Assembly: GCA_949288685.1 (NCBI GenBank) | Contig: CASELB010000052.1 | Location: 1 to 7,010 of the forward strand | Reading direction: 5' to 3' | DNA length: 7,010 bases | Origin: an uncultured bacterium | GTDB taxonomy: Bacteria > Cyanobacteriota > Vampirovibrionia > Gastranaerophilales > Gastranaerophilaceae | Part shown: positions 1 to 6,677 of the stretch, in pieces | Numbering within the stretch: position 1 is the first letter of the stretch | How the letters are laid out: every line of letters begins with the position of its first letter | Notes under the pieces: model-generated | What the model was told of the DNA's origin: nothing | The model's input: the letters and a program-made list of their open reading frames with translations, nothing else | The model's database searches: none | Program-made: the position numbers and the translations under genes

Positions 1-1
1 C

Positions 2-3000
2 GCAGACGGAGAAATATCAATAAACGGCGGAAGTGTAACAATAGATGGCGGAGATGTCTGGAACGGTCTTGTTGATATTGCGGACGGTGATTTAATACTT
101 GATGGCGCTGATAAAAACGGAATTTTAACACAAACCGGCGGGAAAACTGTAATAACAAATGATTTTGATTTAAATAATACATCTGATTTAATTTCAGGTG
201 GTTCTCTTGAAATACAAAACGGAACTTTAACTGTTTCGCAGGGCGAGGTAACTGCTGATGCAGGTGTTAATATAGGAACAAATGCGGATGTAAATGTAAG
301 CGGCGGAAGTTTCGCACTTGATGGCGAGGATATCTGGAACGGTGATGTAAAAGTTACCGGCGGTGATCTGGTGTTGTCTGAGATAGAAGATAAAACAGGA
401 ACATTAACCCAAACAGCAGGAAATATAAGTATTACCGGTGATTTTAATATGAATAATGAAAATGACCTGATATCCGGCGGGAATCTTACAATTTCTGATA
501 ACTCTACTCTCACGGTTTCTGACGGTAGTATTCAGCAAGGTGCAAATATTGATATTAATACGGGTTCCGAATTGACAGTTGCAGGCGGTGATGTTCAAAT
601 TAACACCGGAGATAACTGGAGTGGTGATGTTACTCTGGCGTCCGGTAATCTGTCTTTATCAACGGACAAAGATACAACAACGAATTCAACCTTTACTCAG
701 ACAGGCGGTACGCTTGATTTATCATCAAGTCTTACTTTGAATGAAGGCAGCTCCGTCACGGGTGACAGTATTATAAACGTAACCGGAGGAAATCTCGTAT
801 TTAATAATAATGCGCAAAATGCCGCAAGTATAACGACGGATGAAAGTTCAACTCTCGGCATTGAAAGCGGTTCATCGCTAACACTTAATGGCGGGACTAT
901 AGCAGCCGATTCTATCTTTGATATATCCGGAGATTTGTCAATAGCAGGTTCGGATACTGTAGTTAATATTAACGATAATGACAACTGGAATGGTAATATT
1001 AGTATTGCAGACGGCAGCTTGAATTTATCTGCCGATAAAGTTACTTCTGCAAATTCTGCATACAATCAAACAGGCGGCAGTTTAACGATTGAAGGAAGTA
1101 ATTTAACGTTAAATGACGGCTCTTCTATTTCAGGAGGCGAAGTGTCAGTGGATGGCGGCTCGCTTACTGCATCGGGTAACAGTAGTATTTCTTCCGGCAA
1201 TATCGGTTTAGAAAATAATTCTTCACTTGTCATTGATAATAATAAAGAGAATACTGTTTCAATTACTACTGATACAACTGCTAATGCAATAACGATTAAT
1301 GAAGGCAGCGGATTATCAGTTGTCGGCGGTGAAATTACTGCTGAAACTGAACTTGGAATATACGGAAATCTTGGAATTAATAATGATGCAATAGTTACTG
1401 TGGACGGAACCGACGACTGGGAAGGCAAGATTTCTCTTGCAGACGGTACATTAATTCTTGAGAATGTTACACAGGCAGGACAGTTTGAAGCTGAATCCGG
1501 AACATTAAAAATCCTGGGTTCAAATACATCGCTCGGTGAAAATTTAGTTGTAAATAAAGGTGTTACAACAGTAGTTGATGAAAATTCAACATTAGATATA
1601 TCAGGCGGTGAGGTTACATTTGACGCAAATGCTGCATCAAATGATGATTGGGCAGGCAGTATAACAATGTCCGAAGGTAGATTTACTTTAACAGACAATT
1701 TCCTTCATGAAACAGACGGAAGTTCCTATAATCAAACCGGTGGCGTATTACATATTGATAACGGTGCGGGGCTGACAGTTAATGATGCATTGAGCTCTAT
1801 AACAGGCGGTACTGTGGAACTGGGTAATAACGGGAATTTAACAATAGCAAATGGTGAAGAACACAGCGGTGAGCTTAAGACTTCCGGTAATTCTAACTTT
1901 AATCTTACTAATAATTCAGTATTTACAACATCCGGTGATACAGATATTGCCTCTGCTACTGATATAACAATAGCATCAGGTTCTACGCTGAATGTTGAAT
2001 CCGGCAATGTAACATTTGATAATCTTGGTAAAGGGTCGCAGACTGACGACTGGAGCGGTAAGGTCAATGTTAGTGACGGCGGTAAATTAACAATTGCCAA
2101 TTCAGACACCGGTATTGGTGCAGGCGGTGATATTACTACTGCAAATCTTGAAACAACGGGCGGCACGTTATCACTATCAAATACGGTCCTTGAACTATAC
2201 GATAATACAAACGATATTTTAAAATCCGGAACAGTAGAACTTGACAGAGCATCAAGGATTAATCTTGCATCTGCCTGGGCTAATGAGAATATAAATGTTA
2301 AGTCTGCAGGCTTGATTTCTTCTGTTAATGGCGCGGTGGAAGCTAATTCACTTGGGGGACTTATTATTGATAATGTTAATGGCAGGTCTGATTTTACTAT
2401 TGATATTTATGAAAACGCTGTTAACAATTCTTATACGACAGATACATTTGATTTTACAAGTATTTCGTCAACAGACGGTTCTAAGGATGCGGTTATAAAT
2501 ATTTCTGATTTTAATTTAATCCAGAGCAATCCGGGTGCATCAATGCCTTCACAAACAGTAAGTTTAGGCAATATATTTAACGCGGATGATATTGGTGATA
2601 ATGTTAAATTTACAACTACGGCTGATGAACTTGTAACACCGGTTAACAGATATCAGCTTTCGGCATCTGATGCTAATGACGGTACATACTTCCTTAATGT
2701 TACCGGATATAACAAACAGGCTTATCGCGGTCAGGTGGTGTCTGTTGCGCAAATGATGAACCAGCTTGTTGTTAACGATATTTTATTTGACAGAGTAATG
2801 CTTACTCCGCAAACACTGGTAAAATCATCTTTGGCAAATCGGCTTGCAATACAGGATACTGATGTAATCCCCGGGTATAATTATTCACGCCATGACCCGG
2901 GTGTGTGGGTTAAGACTTACGGGAATTTTGAAACCCTGCGTATGACAGAGGATTTGGCTGTTGAGAATAGTGCTTACGGCTCACTTGTTGGTGTTGATAT

Positions 3001-3661
3001 GGGAACATTTGATATAGGCAAAGGATGGAGCTGGATACCTACACTATATATGGGCTATAACGGTGCACATCAGTCCTTTGAGGGCGTAAGTGCTTATGAA
3101 AACGGCGGACAGGTCGGTGCTATGGGTACATTCTTTAACAGAAACTGGATAGCTTCTGTTTTAGGGTATGCAGGACTTTATAATGTAGAGATGAATGTCC
3201 GCGGAAATAATGATCAGGATATGAATTATTATGCGGGTACTGCTTTGAAAGGTGCATATAACTGGCGTATTAAGGATAAGTTTATTGTACAGCCGTCAGC
3301 GACTGTTTCTTACAATTTCTTTGGCGGACCAAAATGGCAGTCCAATTACGGACAAATAGGTATGACAACAGGAACGCTTAACGGGTTAAATGTAGCGCCG
3401 GGTGTGAACTTTATATGGCAGGAAGAAACCTGGAATATATTTGCGACAGTTGCGTATGTGTATAATTGCGTAGGCGGAGTATCCGGTATGGCATCAGGAG
3501 TTGAGCTGCCTGAAATCTGGATGAAACGCGGATACTTACAATACGGTTTTGGTATCAGTAAAGAATTGACAGACAGATTATCATTCTTTGCACAGGTAAT
3601 TTTAAGAAATGTTGGCAGAACGGGTATAGGATTCCAGGGAGAACTTGAATACAGGTTCTAG
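2..3661 (+). CDS. Autotransporter outer-membrane beta-barrel protein with repetitive passenger, 5'-truncated by the window edge
   Basis: The frame is open from base 2 to the TAG at 3659-3661, giving 1219 visible residues with no signal peptide because the start is off-window. Residues about 1-720 are a Gly/Asn/Ser/Thr/Asp-rich, Cys-free passenger of short beta-strand-like repeats, probably a beta-helix. Trp-Xaa-Gly motifs sit at residues 20, 112, 206, 329, 473, 550 and 684, often followed by (T/N)QTGG. Residues about 720-905 are less repetitive. A helix-like linker follows (about 908-935, from YRGQVVSVAQMMNQ), then a barrel from about 960 (VWVKTYG) to the end, with alternating aromatic strands and a final YRF, as type V secretion barrels have. 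The only Cys seen is residue 1156, in the barrel. By family knowledge the barrel inserts in the outer membrane and displays the passenger; adhesion is a guess. An apparent TTG start at 371 is rejected because it falls inside a repeat unit. Confidence 0.9.
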   Translation, partial: ADGEISINGGSVTIDGGDVWNGLVDIADGDLILDGADKNGILTQTGGKTVITNDFDLNNTSDLISGGSLEIQNGTLTVSQGEVTADAGVNIGTNADVNVSGGSFALDGEDIWNGDVKVTGGDLVLSEIEDKTGTLTQTAGNISITGDFNMNNENDLISGGNLTISDNSTLTVSDGSIQQGANIDINTGSELTVAGGDVQINTGDNWSGDVTLASGNLSLSTDKDTTTNSTFTQTGGTLDLSSSLTLNEGSSVTGDSIINVTGGNLVFNNNAQNAASITTDESSTLGIESGSSLTLNGGTIAADSIFDISGDLSIAGSDTVVNINDNDNWNGNISIADGSLNLSADKVTSANSAYNQTGGSLTIEGSNLTLNDGSSISGGEVSVDGGSLTASGNSSISSGNIGLENNSSLVIDNNKENTVSITTDTTANAITINEGSGLSVVGGEITAETELGIYGNLGINNDAIVTVDGTDDWEGKISLADGTLILENVTQAGQFEAESGTLKILGSNTSLGENLVVNKGVTTVVDENSTLDISGGEVTFDANAASNDDWAGSITMSEGRFTLTDNFLHETDGSSYNQTGGVLHIDNGAGLTVNDALSSITGGTVELGNNGNLTIANGEEHSGELKTSGNSNFNLTNNSVFTTSGDTDIASATDITIASGSTLNVESGNVTFDNLGKGSQTDDWSGKVNVSDGGKLTIANSDTGIGAGGDITTANLETTGGTLSLSNTVLELYDNTNDILKSGTVELDRASRINLASAWANENINVKSAGLISSVNGAVEANSLGGLIIDNVNGRSDFTIDIYENAVNNSYTTDTFDFTSISSTDGSKDAVINISDFNLIQSNPGASMPSQTVSLGNIFNADDIGDNVKFTTTADELVTPVNRYQLSASDANDGTYFLNVTGYNKQAYRGQVVSVAQMMNQLVVNDILFDRVMLTPQTLVKSSLANRLAIQDTDVIPGYNYSRHDPGVWVKTYGNFETLRMTEDLAVENSAYGSLVGVDMGTFDIGKGWSWIPTLYMGYNGAHQSFEGVSAYENGGQVGAMGTFFNRNWIASVLGYAGLYNVEMNVRGNNDQDMNYYAGTALKGAYNWRIKDKFIVQPSATVSYNFFGGPKWQSNYGQIGMTTGTLNGLNVAPGVNFIWQEETWNIFATVAYVYNCVGGVSGMASGVELPEIWMKRGYLQYGFGISKELTDRLSFFAQVILRNVGRTGIGFQGELEYRF
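803..985 (+). repeat. Passenger insert module, copy 1 (about 61 residues)
   Basis: Encodes an N-rich lead-in, then an SITTD strand, a GSSLTLNGGTI strand and a GDLSI strand, ending just before the Trp codon at 986. The order of elements matches the block at 1238-1417, and the third block at 1850-2050 matches more loosely. Its presence accounts for the long 123-residue gap between the third and fourth Trp motifs. Confidence 0.55.
1238..1417 (+). repeat. Passenger insert module, copy 2 (60 residues)
   Basis: Same order as copy 1: an NNKENTVSITTD lead, a GSGLSVVGGEI strand and a GNLGI strand, ending immediately before the Trp codon at 1418. SITTD is shared exactly with copy 1. It accounts for the 144-residue gap between Trp motifs four and five. 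Confidence 0.55.
1850..2050 (+). repeat. Passenger insert module, copy 3 (67 residues, most diverged)
   Basis: Begins NGEEHSGELKTSG, has a GSTLNVESGNVTF strand, and ends before the Trp codon at 2051. The HSGELKTSGN segment also resembles a Trp unit whose Trp has become His, so this block could instead be a decayed Trp unit. The similarity to copies 1 and 2 is by pattern only. Confidence 0.4.
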
Positions 3662-3667
3662 ATTAAA

Positions 3668-3695
3668 CTATGCTTAAGGTGAGACATAGCTTTTT
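3668..3695 (+). terminator. Weak candidate Rho-independent terminator after the autotransporter gene
   Basis: Six bases after the stop codon, CTATG (3668-3672) pairs with CATAG (3685-3689). The stem can be extended by two pairs past a single bulged A. It is followed by C and five T residues (3691-3695). Position and T-run fit a terminator, but the stem is short and AT-rich, so termination may rely on Rho or on the palindromes downstream. Confidence 0.4.
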
Positions 3696-3696
3696 C

Positions 3697-3768
3697 TGTC
3701 ATTATGAACTTGTTTCAGCATCTCTTACAAGGACCTGTTTTGGATCCTGAAATGAATTCAGGATGACA
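3697..3768. repeat. Nested palindromic intergenic repeat (element A)
   Basis: The two ends (3697-3724 and 3742-3768) are imperfect inverted copies of one another, sharing TGTCAT, TGAA, TTTCAG and ATC blocks. Each arm is itself palindromic. The right arm is a perfect 8-bp stem (3744-3751 with 3757-3764) closed by a 5-base loop. This TCATxxTGAAC...TTCAGxATC style is typical of dispersed, non-coding palindromic repeats in many bacterial genomes. Mobility and family membership cannot be judged from one locus. It might also act as a transcript-end stabiliser for the autotransporter mRNA. Confidence 0.65.
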
Positions 3769-3778
3769 ACTTTATTCC

Positions 3779-3930
3779 TGTCATTCCGAACTTGCGGATT
3801 TTCGGTAGTGTGGAGCACTCTGCCGAAAAAACGATTGAAGTATCGTTTTTGAGAGGCAGGAATCTGTAATGTGTCTGGAAATGTTGAATTTTTCGATGCC
3901 CCGAATAATCCAAGACGGTTTCGGAATCTT
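3779..3930. repeat. Second palindromic repeat, apparently interrupted by a 124-base hairpin-rich segment (element B)
   Basis: The left end (3779-3794) and right end (3919-3930) together resemble the left arm of element A. ATTCCGAA (3783-3790) is the exact reverse complement of TTCGGAAT (3920-3927). Between them lie 124 bases containing two strong hairpins. The first pairs TTTTCGG (3799-3805) with CCGAAAA (3823-3829) and continues inward to a small loop. The second is a perfect 9-bp stem pairing 3827-3835 with 3842-3850. A further 7-bp inverted pair is ATTCCTG (3774-3780) with CAGGAAT (3857-3863). The two hairpins share a few A residues, so they may form alternatively. Confidence 0.55.
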
Positions 3931-4060
3931 ATGCAAATTTTGCTTTAGCCCCTGAAATAAAATTTGCTCATTTAGTAAAATATAATTTGTATAGCAGTAG
4001 TACAGAGATGCCATTTATTCCCGCCCTGAATGGTTACTAAAATATTTTGTATACATCCCT
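3931..4060. other. Intergenic DNA with no recognised gene
   Basis: AT-rich stretch between the palindrome cluster and the gatB promoter. I see no coding frame with a ribosome binding site, no tRNA and no strong hairpin. A TATAAT at 3981-3986 lacks a recognisable -35 partner and is far from gatB, so I do not call it a promoter. A minus-strand open frame here (3781-4014) runs straight through the palindromes and is not believed. Confidence 0.5.
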
Positions 4061-4061
4061 G

Positions 4062-4090
4062 CTTTTTTTGTGCTAAACTTTTCATATAAT
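4062..4090 (+). promoter_or_regulatory. Probable sigma-70-type promoter for gatB
   Basis: A perfect TATAAT -10 box lies at 4085-4090. The matching -35 position, 16-17 bases upstream, falls in a T-run (4063-4069) with a poor match to TTGACA. Transcription would begin near 4097, leaving a leader of roughly 17 bases, with no room for a riboswitch or attenuator. The -10 is convincing; the -35 is weak. Confidence 0.45.
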
Positions 4091-4104
4091 AACAGTTATT
4101 TTAT

Positions 4105-4109
4105 GAGGT
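4105..4109 (+). promoter_or_regulatory. gatB ribosome binding site
   Basis: GAGGT, complementary to the 16S rRNA 3' end, lies four bases before the ATG at 4114. It fixes that ATG as the start; the ATG at 4103 reaches a stop after one further codon. Confidence 0.7.
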
Positions 4110-4113
4110 AGAA

Positions 4114-5556
4114 ATGGAAAGTTTGAGAGATAAATACGAAGTTGTAATCGGTTTGGAAGTCCACGCACAATTAAAAACTAAGTCTAAAATATTTGCACCG
4201 GACAGTACGGAGTTTGGAAGTGAACAAAATACTCATATTAGTGCAATTACCCTTGGTATGCCAGGAGTGTTGCCGGTGTTAAATAAAGAAGTTGTTAATA
4301 TGGGAATTTTAACAGGTCTGGCACTAAATTGTACAATCCCGCCGCGTTGCAAATTTGACCGCAAACAGTATTTCTATCCGGATTTACCGAAAGGGTATCA
4401 GATATCTCAGTATGATGAACCGATTTGTGTAAACGGTTATCTTGAAATTAAGGGTAAAAAGATAGGTATAACCAGAGCACACCTGGAAGAAGATGCAGGT
4501 AAACTTGTTCACGCAGGTGCTGCAGGGCTTGCGGGCTCATCATACTCGCTGGTTGACCTCAATCGTGCAGGTACGCCGCTGTTAGAAATTGTTTCAGAAC
4601 CGGATATGCGATCAAGTGAAGAAGCAAGAATGTATATGGAAGAACTTAGAAATATTGTACGTTATATTGGTGTTTGTGACGGTAACCTTGAAGAAGGTTC
4701 AATGAGGTGTGATGCTAATATTTCTATTATGCCAAAGGGGGCTAAAGAGTTTGGTACACGTGCGGAAATTAAAAATGTAAACAGTTTTTCTGCACTTCAA
4801 AGAGCTATTGAATACGAAATTGACCGCCAGATTGAAATTGTTGAAGAGGGTGGAAAAGTTGTTCAGGAGACAAGACTCTGGGATGATAATGCCCGTGAAA
4901 CCCGCTCAATGAGAGGTAAAGAAGATGCACATGATTACAGATATTTTCCTGAACCTGATTTGATGCCGCTTGAAATCTCACGTGAGTGGGTTGAAAATAT
5001 TAGAAAAACCATGTCTGAACTTCCCGGGCAAAAGCGTGAAAGATACATGGGATTAGGCTTAAGCGAGTATGATGCTTCTGTTATTGTTGAACAAATGCCG
5101 CTTGCCATGTTCTTTGACAAAGTACTTGAATTAGGCGCTACTCCGAAAATTGCAGTAAACTTTATTATGGGTGAAATTGCAGCATATCTTAAGGAAGAAA
5201 AAATAGAGATTACAGATACAAAACTTACACCGGAAAACCTTGTCGAGCTTATACAATTAATTGAAAAAGCAGTTATTTCCAATAATATCGGTAAGCAAAT
5301 TATTATTGATATGATGAAAGACGGTGAAAAGGCAAGTGCAATTGTTGAAAAAAGAGGACTTTCGCAGATAACAGACGAAGGTGCAATTAAGGAAATTGTG
5401 CAAAAAGTTGTCGATGCAAACGCTCCCCAGGTTGAGGCTTATAGAAACGGTAAAACCCAGTTACTCGGCTTCTTTGTAGGACAGGTAATGAAAGAAACTA
5501 AGGGAAGAGCTAATCCTCAAACAGTCAATGCTCTTTTAAAAGAAATTCTCGGATAA
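4114..5556 (+). CDS. gatB: Aspartyl/glutamyl-tRNA(Asn/Gln) amidotransferase subunit B
   Basis: GatB is the kinase/transamidase subunit of the cytoplasmic GatCAB complex. It phosphorylates the side chain of Glu on tRNA-Gln (or Asp on tRNA-Asn) with ATP and amidates it with ammonia delivered from GatA. At 480 residues it is full length. The N-terminal catalytic domain (about 8-290) has the YEVVIGLEVHAQL motif with Glu15 and His17 at the metal/active site, KFDRKQYFYPDLPKGYQISQ, LLEIVSEPDM, MRCDANIS, an AEIKNVNSF block and DYRYFPEPDL. The rest is the helical cradle and YqeY-like tRNA-binding tail, with TKLTPENL and a late GFFVGQVMKETKGRANPQ. Start choice is supported by GAGGT at 4105-4109 and by the short N-terminus usual in the family. 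gatA and gatC are not adjacent, so the complex is encoded at more than one locus. The stop codon overlaps the next gene's ATG. Confidence 0.97.
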   Translation: MESLRDKYEVVIGLEVHAQLKTKSKIFAPDSTEFGSEQNTHISAITLGMPGVLPVLNKEVVNMGILTGLALNCTIPPRCKFDRKQYFYPDLPKGYQISQYDEPICVNGYLEIKGKKIGITRAHLEEDAGKLVHAGAAGLAGSSYSLVDLNRAGTPLLEIVSEPDMRSSEEARMYMEELRNIVRYIGVCDGNLEEGSMRCDANISIMPKGAKEFGTRAEIKNVNSFSALQRAIEYEIDRQIEIVEEGGKVVQETRLWDDNARETRSMRGKEDAHDYRYFPEPDLMPLEISREWVENIRKTMSELPGQKRERYMGLGLSEYDASVIVEQMPLAMFFDKVLELGATPKIAVNFIMGEIAAYLKEEKIEITDTKLTPENLVELIQLIEKAVISNNIGKQIIIDMMKDGEKASAIVEKRGLSQITDEGAIKEIVQKVVDANAPQVEAYRNGKTQLLGFFVGQVMKETKGRANPQTVNALLKEILG

Positions 5557-6635
5557 TGCGTGATAAAAAACTAAAACACTCAAAATTTAAATATTGGATG
5601 GAAAGTGAAATATATCAGCAGCCGATGGTGCTTGCAGATATCATTCATGCTTACCATGACGGTGCTGAAAAAGTTTCAATACCTGAGAATGTAAACAGGG
5701 TTGTAATTGTTGCAAGCGGGTCGTCTTATCACTGCGCCCGTTTTGCGGTTGATTTGCTTGAGCGAATTTCAGGTGTCGAGACCCGCGCTATTTATTCAAG
5801 CGAGTTTTTACTAAAAAGTGTTATTCCGCATGATGAAGGGTTGTTATATATTTTTATTACCCAGTCCGGTGAAACAAGTGATACGCTCGGTGCTGTCAGG
5901 CGTGTAAAAGAGTTCGGACATTTGCCTACACTTTGTATTACTAACAAAGAGGGTTCTACAATCTGGGATTTATGTGATTATCGGATATGTTGTTCTGCCG
6001 GAAAAGAGCTGGGTATTGCCGCAACAAAGTCATTTACTGCACAAATGCTTTCATTGTTGATAGTTGCGCTTACACTTGCCAAAAATCATGACGAGACAAA
6101 TGAGTATGTAAAATCTTATCGTGAGTCTTTAAATTATATTCCTGATATAGTGACAAAAGCCTTAAATATGAGAAAAAAAATTAAGCAGCTTGCCGGACTC
6201 GTTGCTAAATCTAAGAACATAGTTATTGCTGCTGATGGTATTGCGTATTCACTTGCCAAAGAGGCGTCATTAAAAATTAAAGAAACTTCGTACCTTAACG
6301 TTAACGCAGTAATTCTCGGAGAATTTATGCACGGGCATGTCGCTGTTCTTAATAATAAGAGTGTGCTCTTGTACCTTTCTTTGCGTGATATTTCATATAC
6401 TTCATCAAGGTATTTACAAAATATTAAAAAGGATTATAATCCGTCATTGTATGTTATTGGCAAACCCAATGCGGATGTACGTGCAAATATGACTATTAAT
6501 ATAGAGTGCGAAAATGAATTGCAGTATATGTTTGCAAATGTTGTTATATGCCAGCTTCTTGCACTTGAAATAGCTGTTAAAAAACACAGAAACCCTGATA
6601 AGCCGCGCGGGTTGAGAAAAATTGTGAAGTTTTAG
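5556..6635 (+). CDS. Double-SIS sugar-phosphate isomerase/deaminase, equivalent to the GlmS isomerase half without a glutaminase domain
   Basis: This 359-residue protein starts where the isomerase half of GlmS starts: MESEIYQQP (15-23) matches the MxKEIxEQP segment of that family. SIS domain 1 (about 40-175) has the phosphate-binding ASGSSYH (53-59) and TQSGETSDT (102-110) motifs, plus an ELGIAATKSFTAQ block. SIS domain 2 spans about 205-345. Lys240, Glu243, His259 and the C-terminal Lys355 line up with Lys485, Glu488, His504 and Lys603 of E. coli GlmS; the Glu-to-His spacing (16) is identical. There is no N-terminal Cys glutaminase domain. By family knowledge, such proteins include GlcN-6-P deaminases (NagB-II type) and related AgaS/FrlB-like enzymes, so ammonia-linked interconversion of GlcN-6-P and Fru-6-P is the best guess. 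No Shine-Dalgarno is seen; the ATG overlaps the gatB stop, suggesting coupled translation. Confidence 0.85.
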   Translation: MRDKKLKHSKFKYWMESEIYQQPMVLADIIHAYHDGAEKVSIPENVNRVVIVASGSSYHCARFAVDLLERISGVETRAIYSSEFLLKSVIPHDEGLLYIFITQSGETSDTLGAVRRVKEFGHLPTLCITNKEGSTIWDLCDYRICCSAGKELGIAATKSFTAQMLSLLIVALTLAKNHDETNEYVKSYRESLNYIPDIVTKALNMRKKIKQLAGLVAKSKNIVIAADGIAYSLAKEASLKIKETSYLNVNAVILGEFMHGHVAVLNNKSVLLYLSLRDISYTSSRYLQNIKKDYNPSLYVIGKPNADVRANMTINIECENELQYMFANVVICQLLALEIAVKKHRNPDKPRGLRKIVKF

Positions 6636-6643
6636 TAATATAG

Positions 6644-6673
6644 AAAAACCGGCAGATTTTTCTGCCGGTTTTT
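6644..6673. terminator. Strong, probably bidirectional Rho-independent terminator
   Basis: A perfect 13-bp stem (6644-6656 with 6661-6673) has a GC-rich core CCGGCAGA and a TTTT loop. It has a T-tract on the plus side and, through the A-tract, one on the minus side. It lies in the 42-base gap between the SIS gene stop (6635) and the convergent minus-strand stop (6678-6680), so it can end transcripts from both directions. Confidence 0.92.
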
Positions 6674-6677
6674 GAGT

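Larger units (their letters stand above)
14..2160 (+). repeat. Degenerate Trp-centred passenger repeat array (seven copies)
   Basis: Seven copies of a coding motif, approximately W-x-G-x-(I/V)-x-(L/V)-x-x-G-x-L, have Trp codons at 59, 335, 617, 986, 1418, 1649 and 2051. Most are followed 15-30 residues later by (T/N)QTGG or a relic of it. Spacing is 92, 94, 123, 144, 77 and 134 residues. The first two units are the most alike: both run W-N-G, then TQT(G/A)G, then a DLISGG block in matching order. DNA identity between units is only partial, so these are old, diverged internal duplications rather than recent tandem copies. Confidence 0.75.

Noticed and set aside
14..2160. CRISPR-like or tandem DNA repeat array
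   Set aside because: The regularity is at the protein level with diverged DNA and unequal periods; there are no conserved direct repeats separated by unique spacers.
404..2166. Several minus-strand open frames opposite the autotransporter passenger (404-598, 697-1065, 1066-1698, 1732-2166)
   Set aside because: They lie wholly inside the long plus-strand frame, have low-complexity Ser/Pro/Val composition expected from the complement of Gly/Asn/Thr-rich codons, and show no recognisable domain.
2564..2752. Minus-strand open frame opposite the passenger-linker region
   Set aside because: Short, no domain, and fully inside the well-supported autotransporter frame.
3981..3986. TATAAT as a second gatB promoter
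   Set aside because: No reasonable -35 element at 15-19 bases upstream, and the box at 4085-4090 is much better placed relative to gatB.
3781..4014. Minus-strand 77-codon open frame in the intergenic gap
   Set aside because: It runs through the palindromic repeats and their hairpins and shows no domain; most likely chance openness of repeat DNA.
4935..5282. Minus-strand 115-codon open frame inside gatB
   Set aside because: Entirely opposite the conserved gatB coding sequence, with no independent motif.
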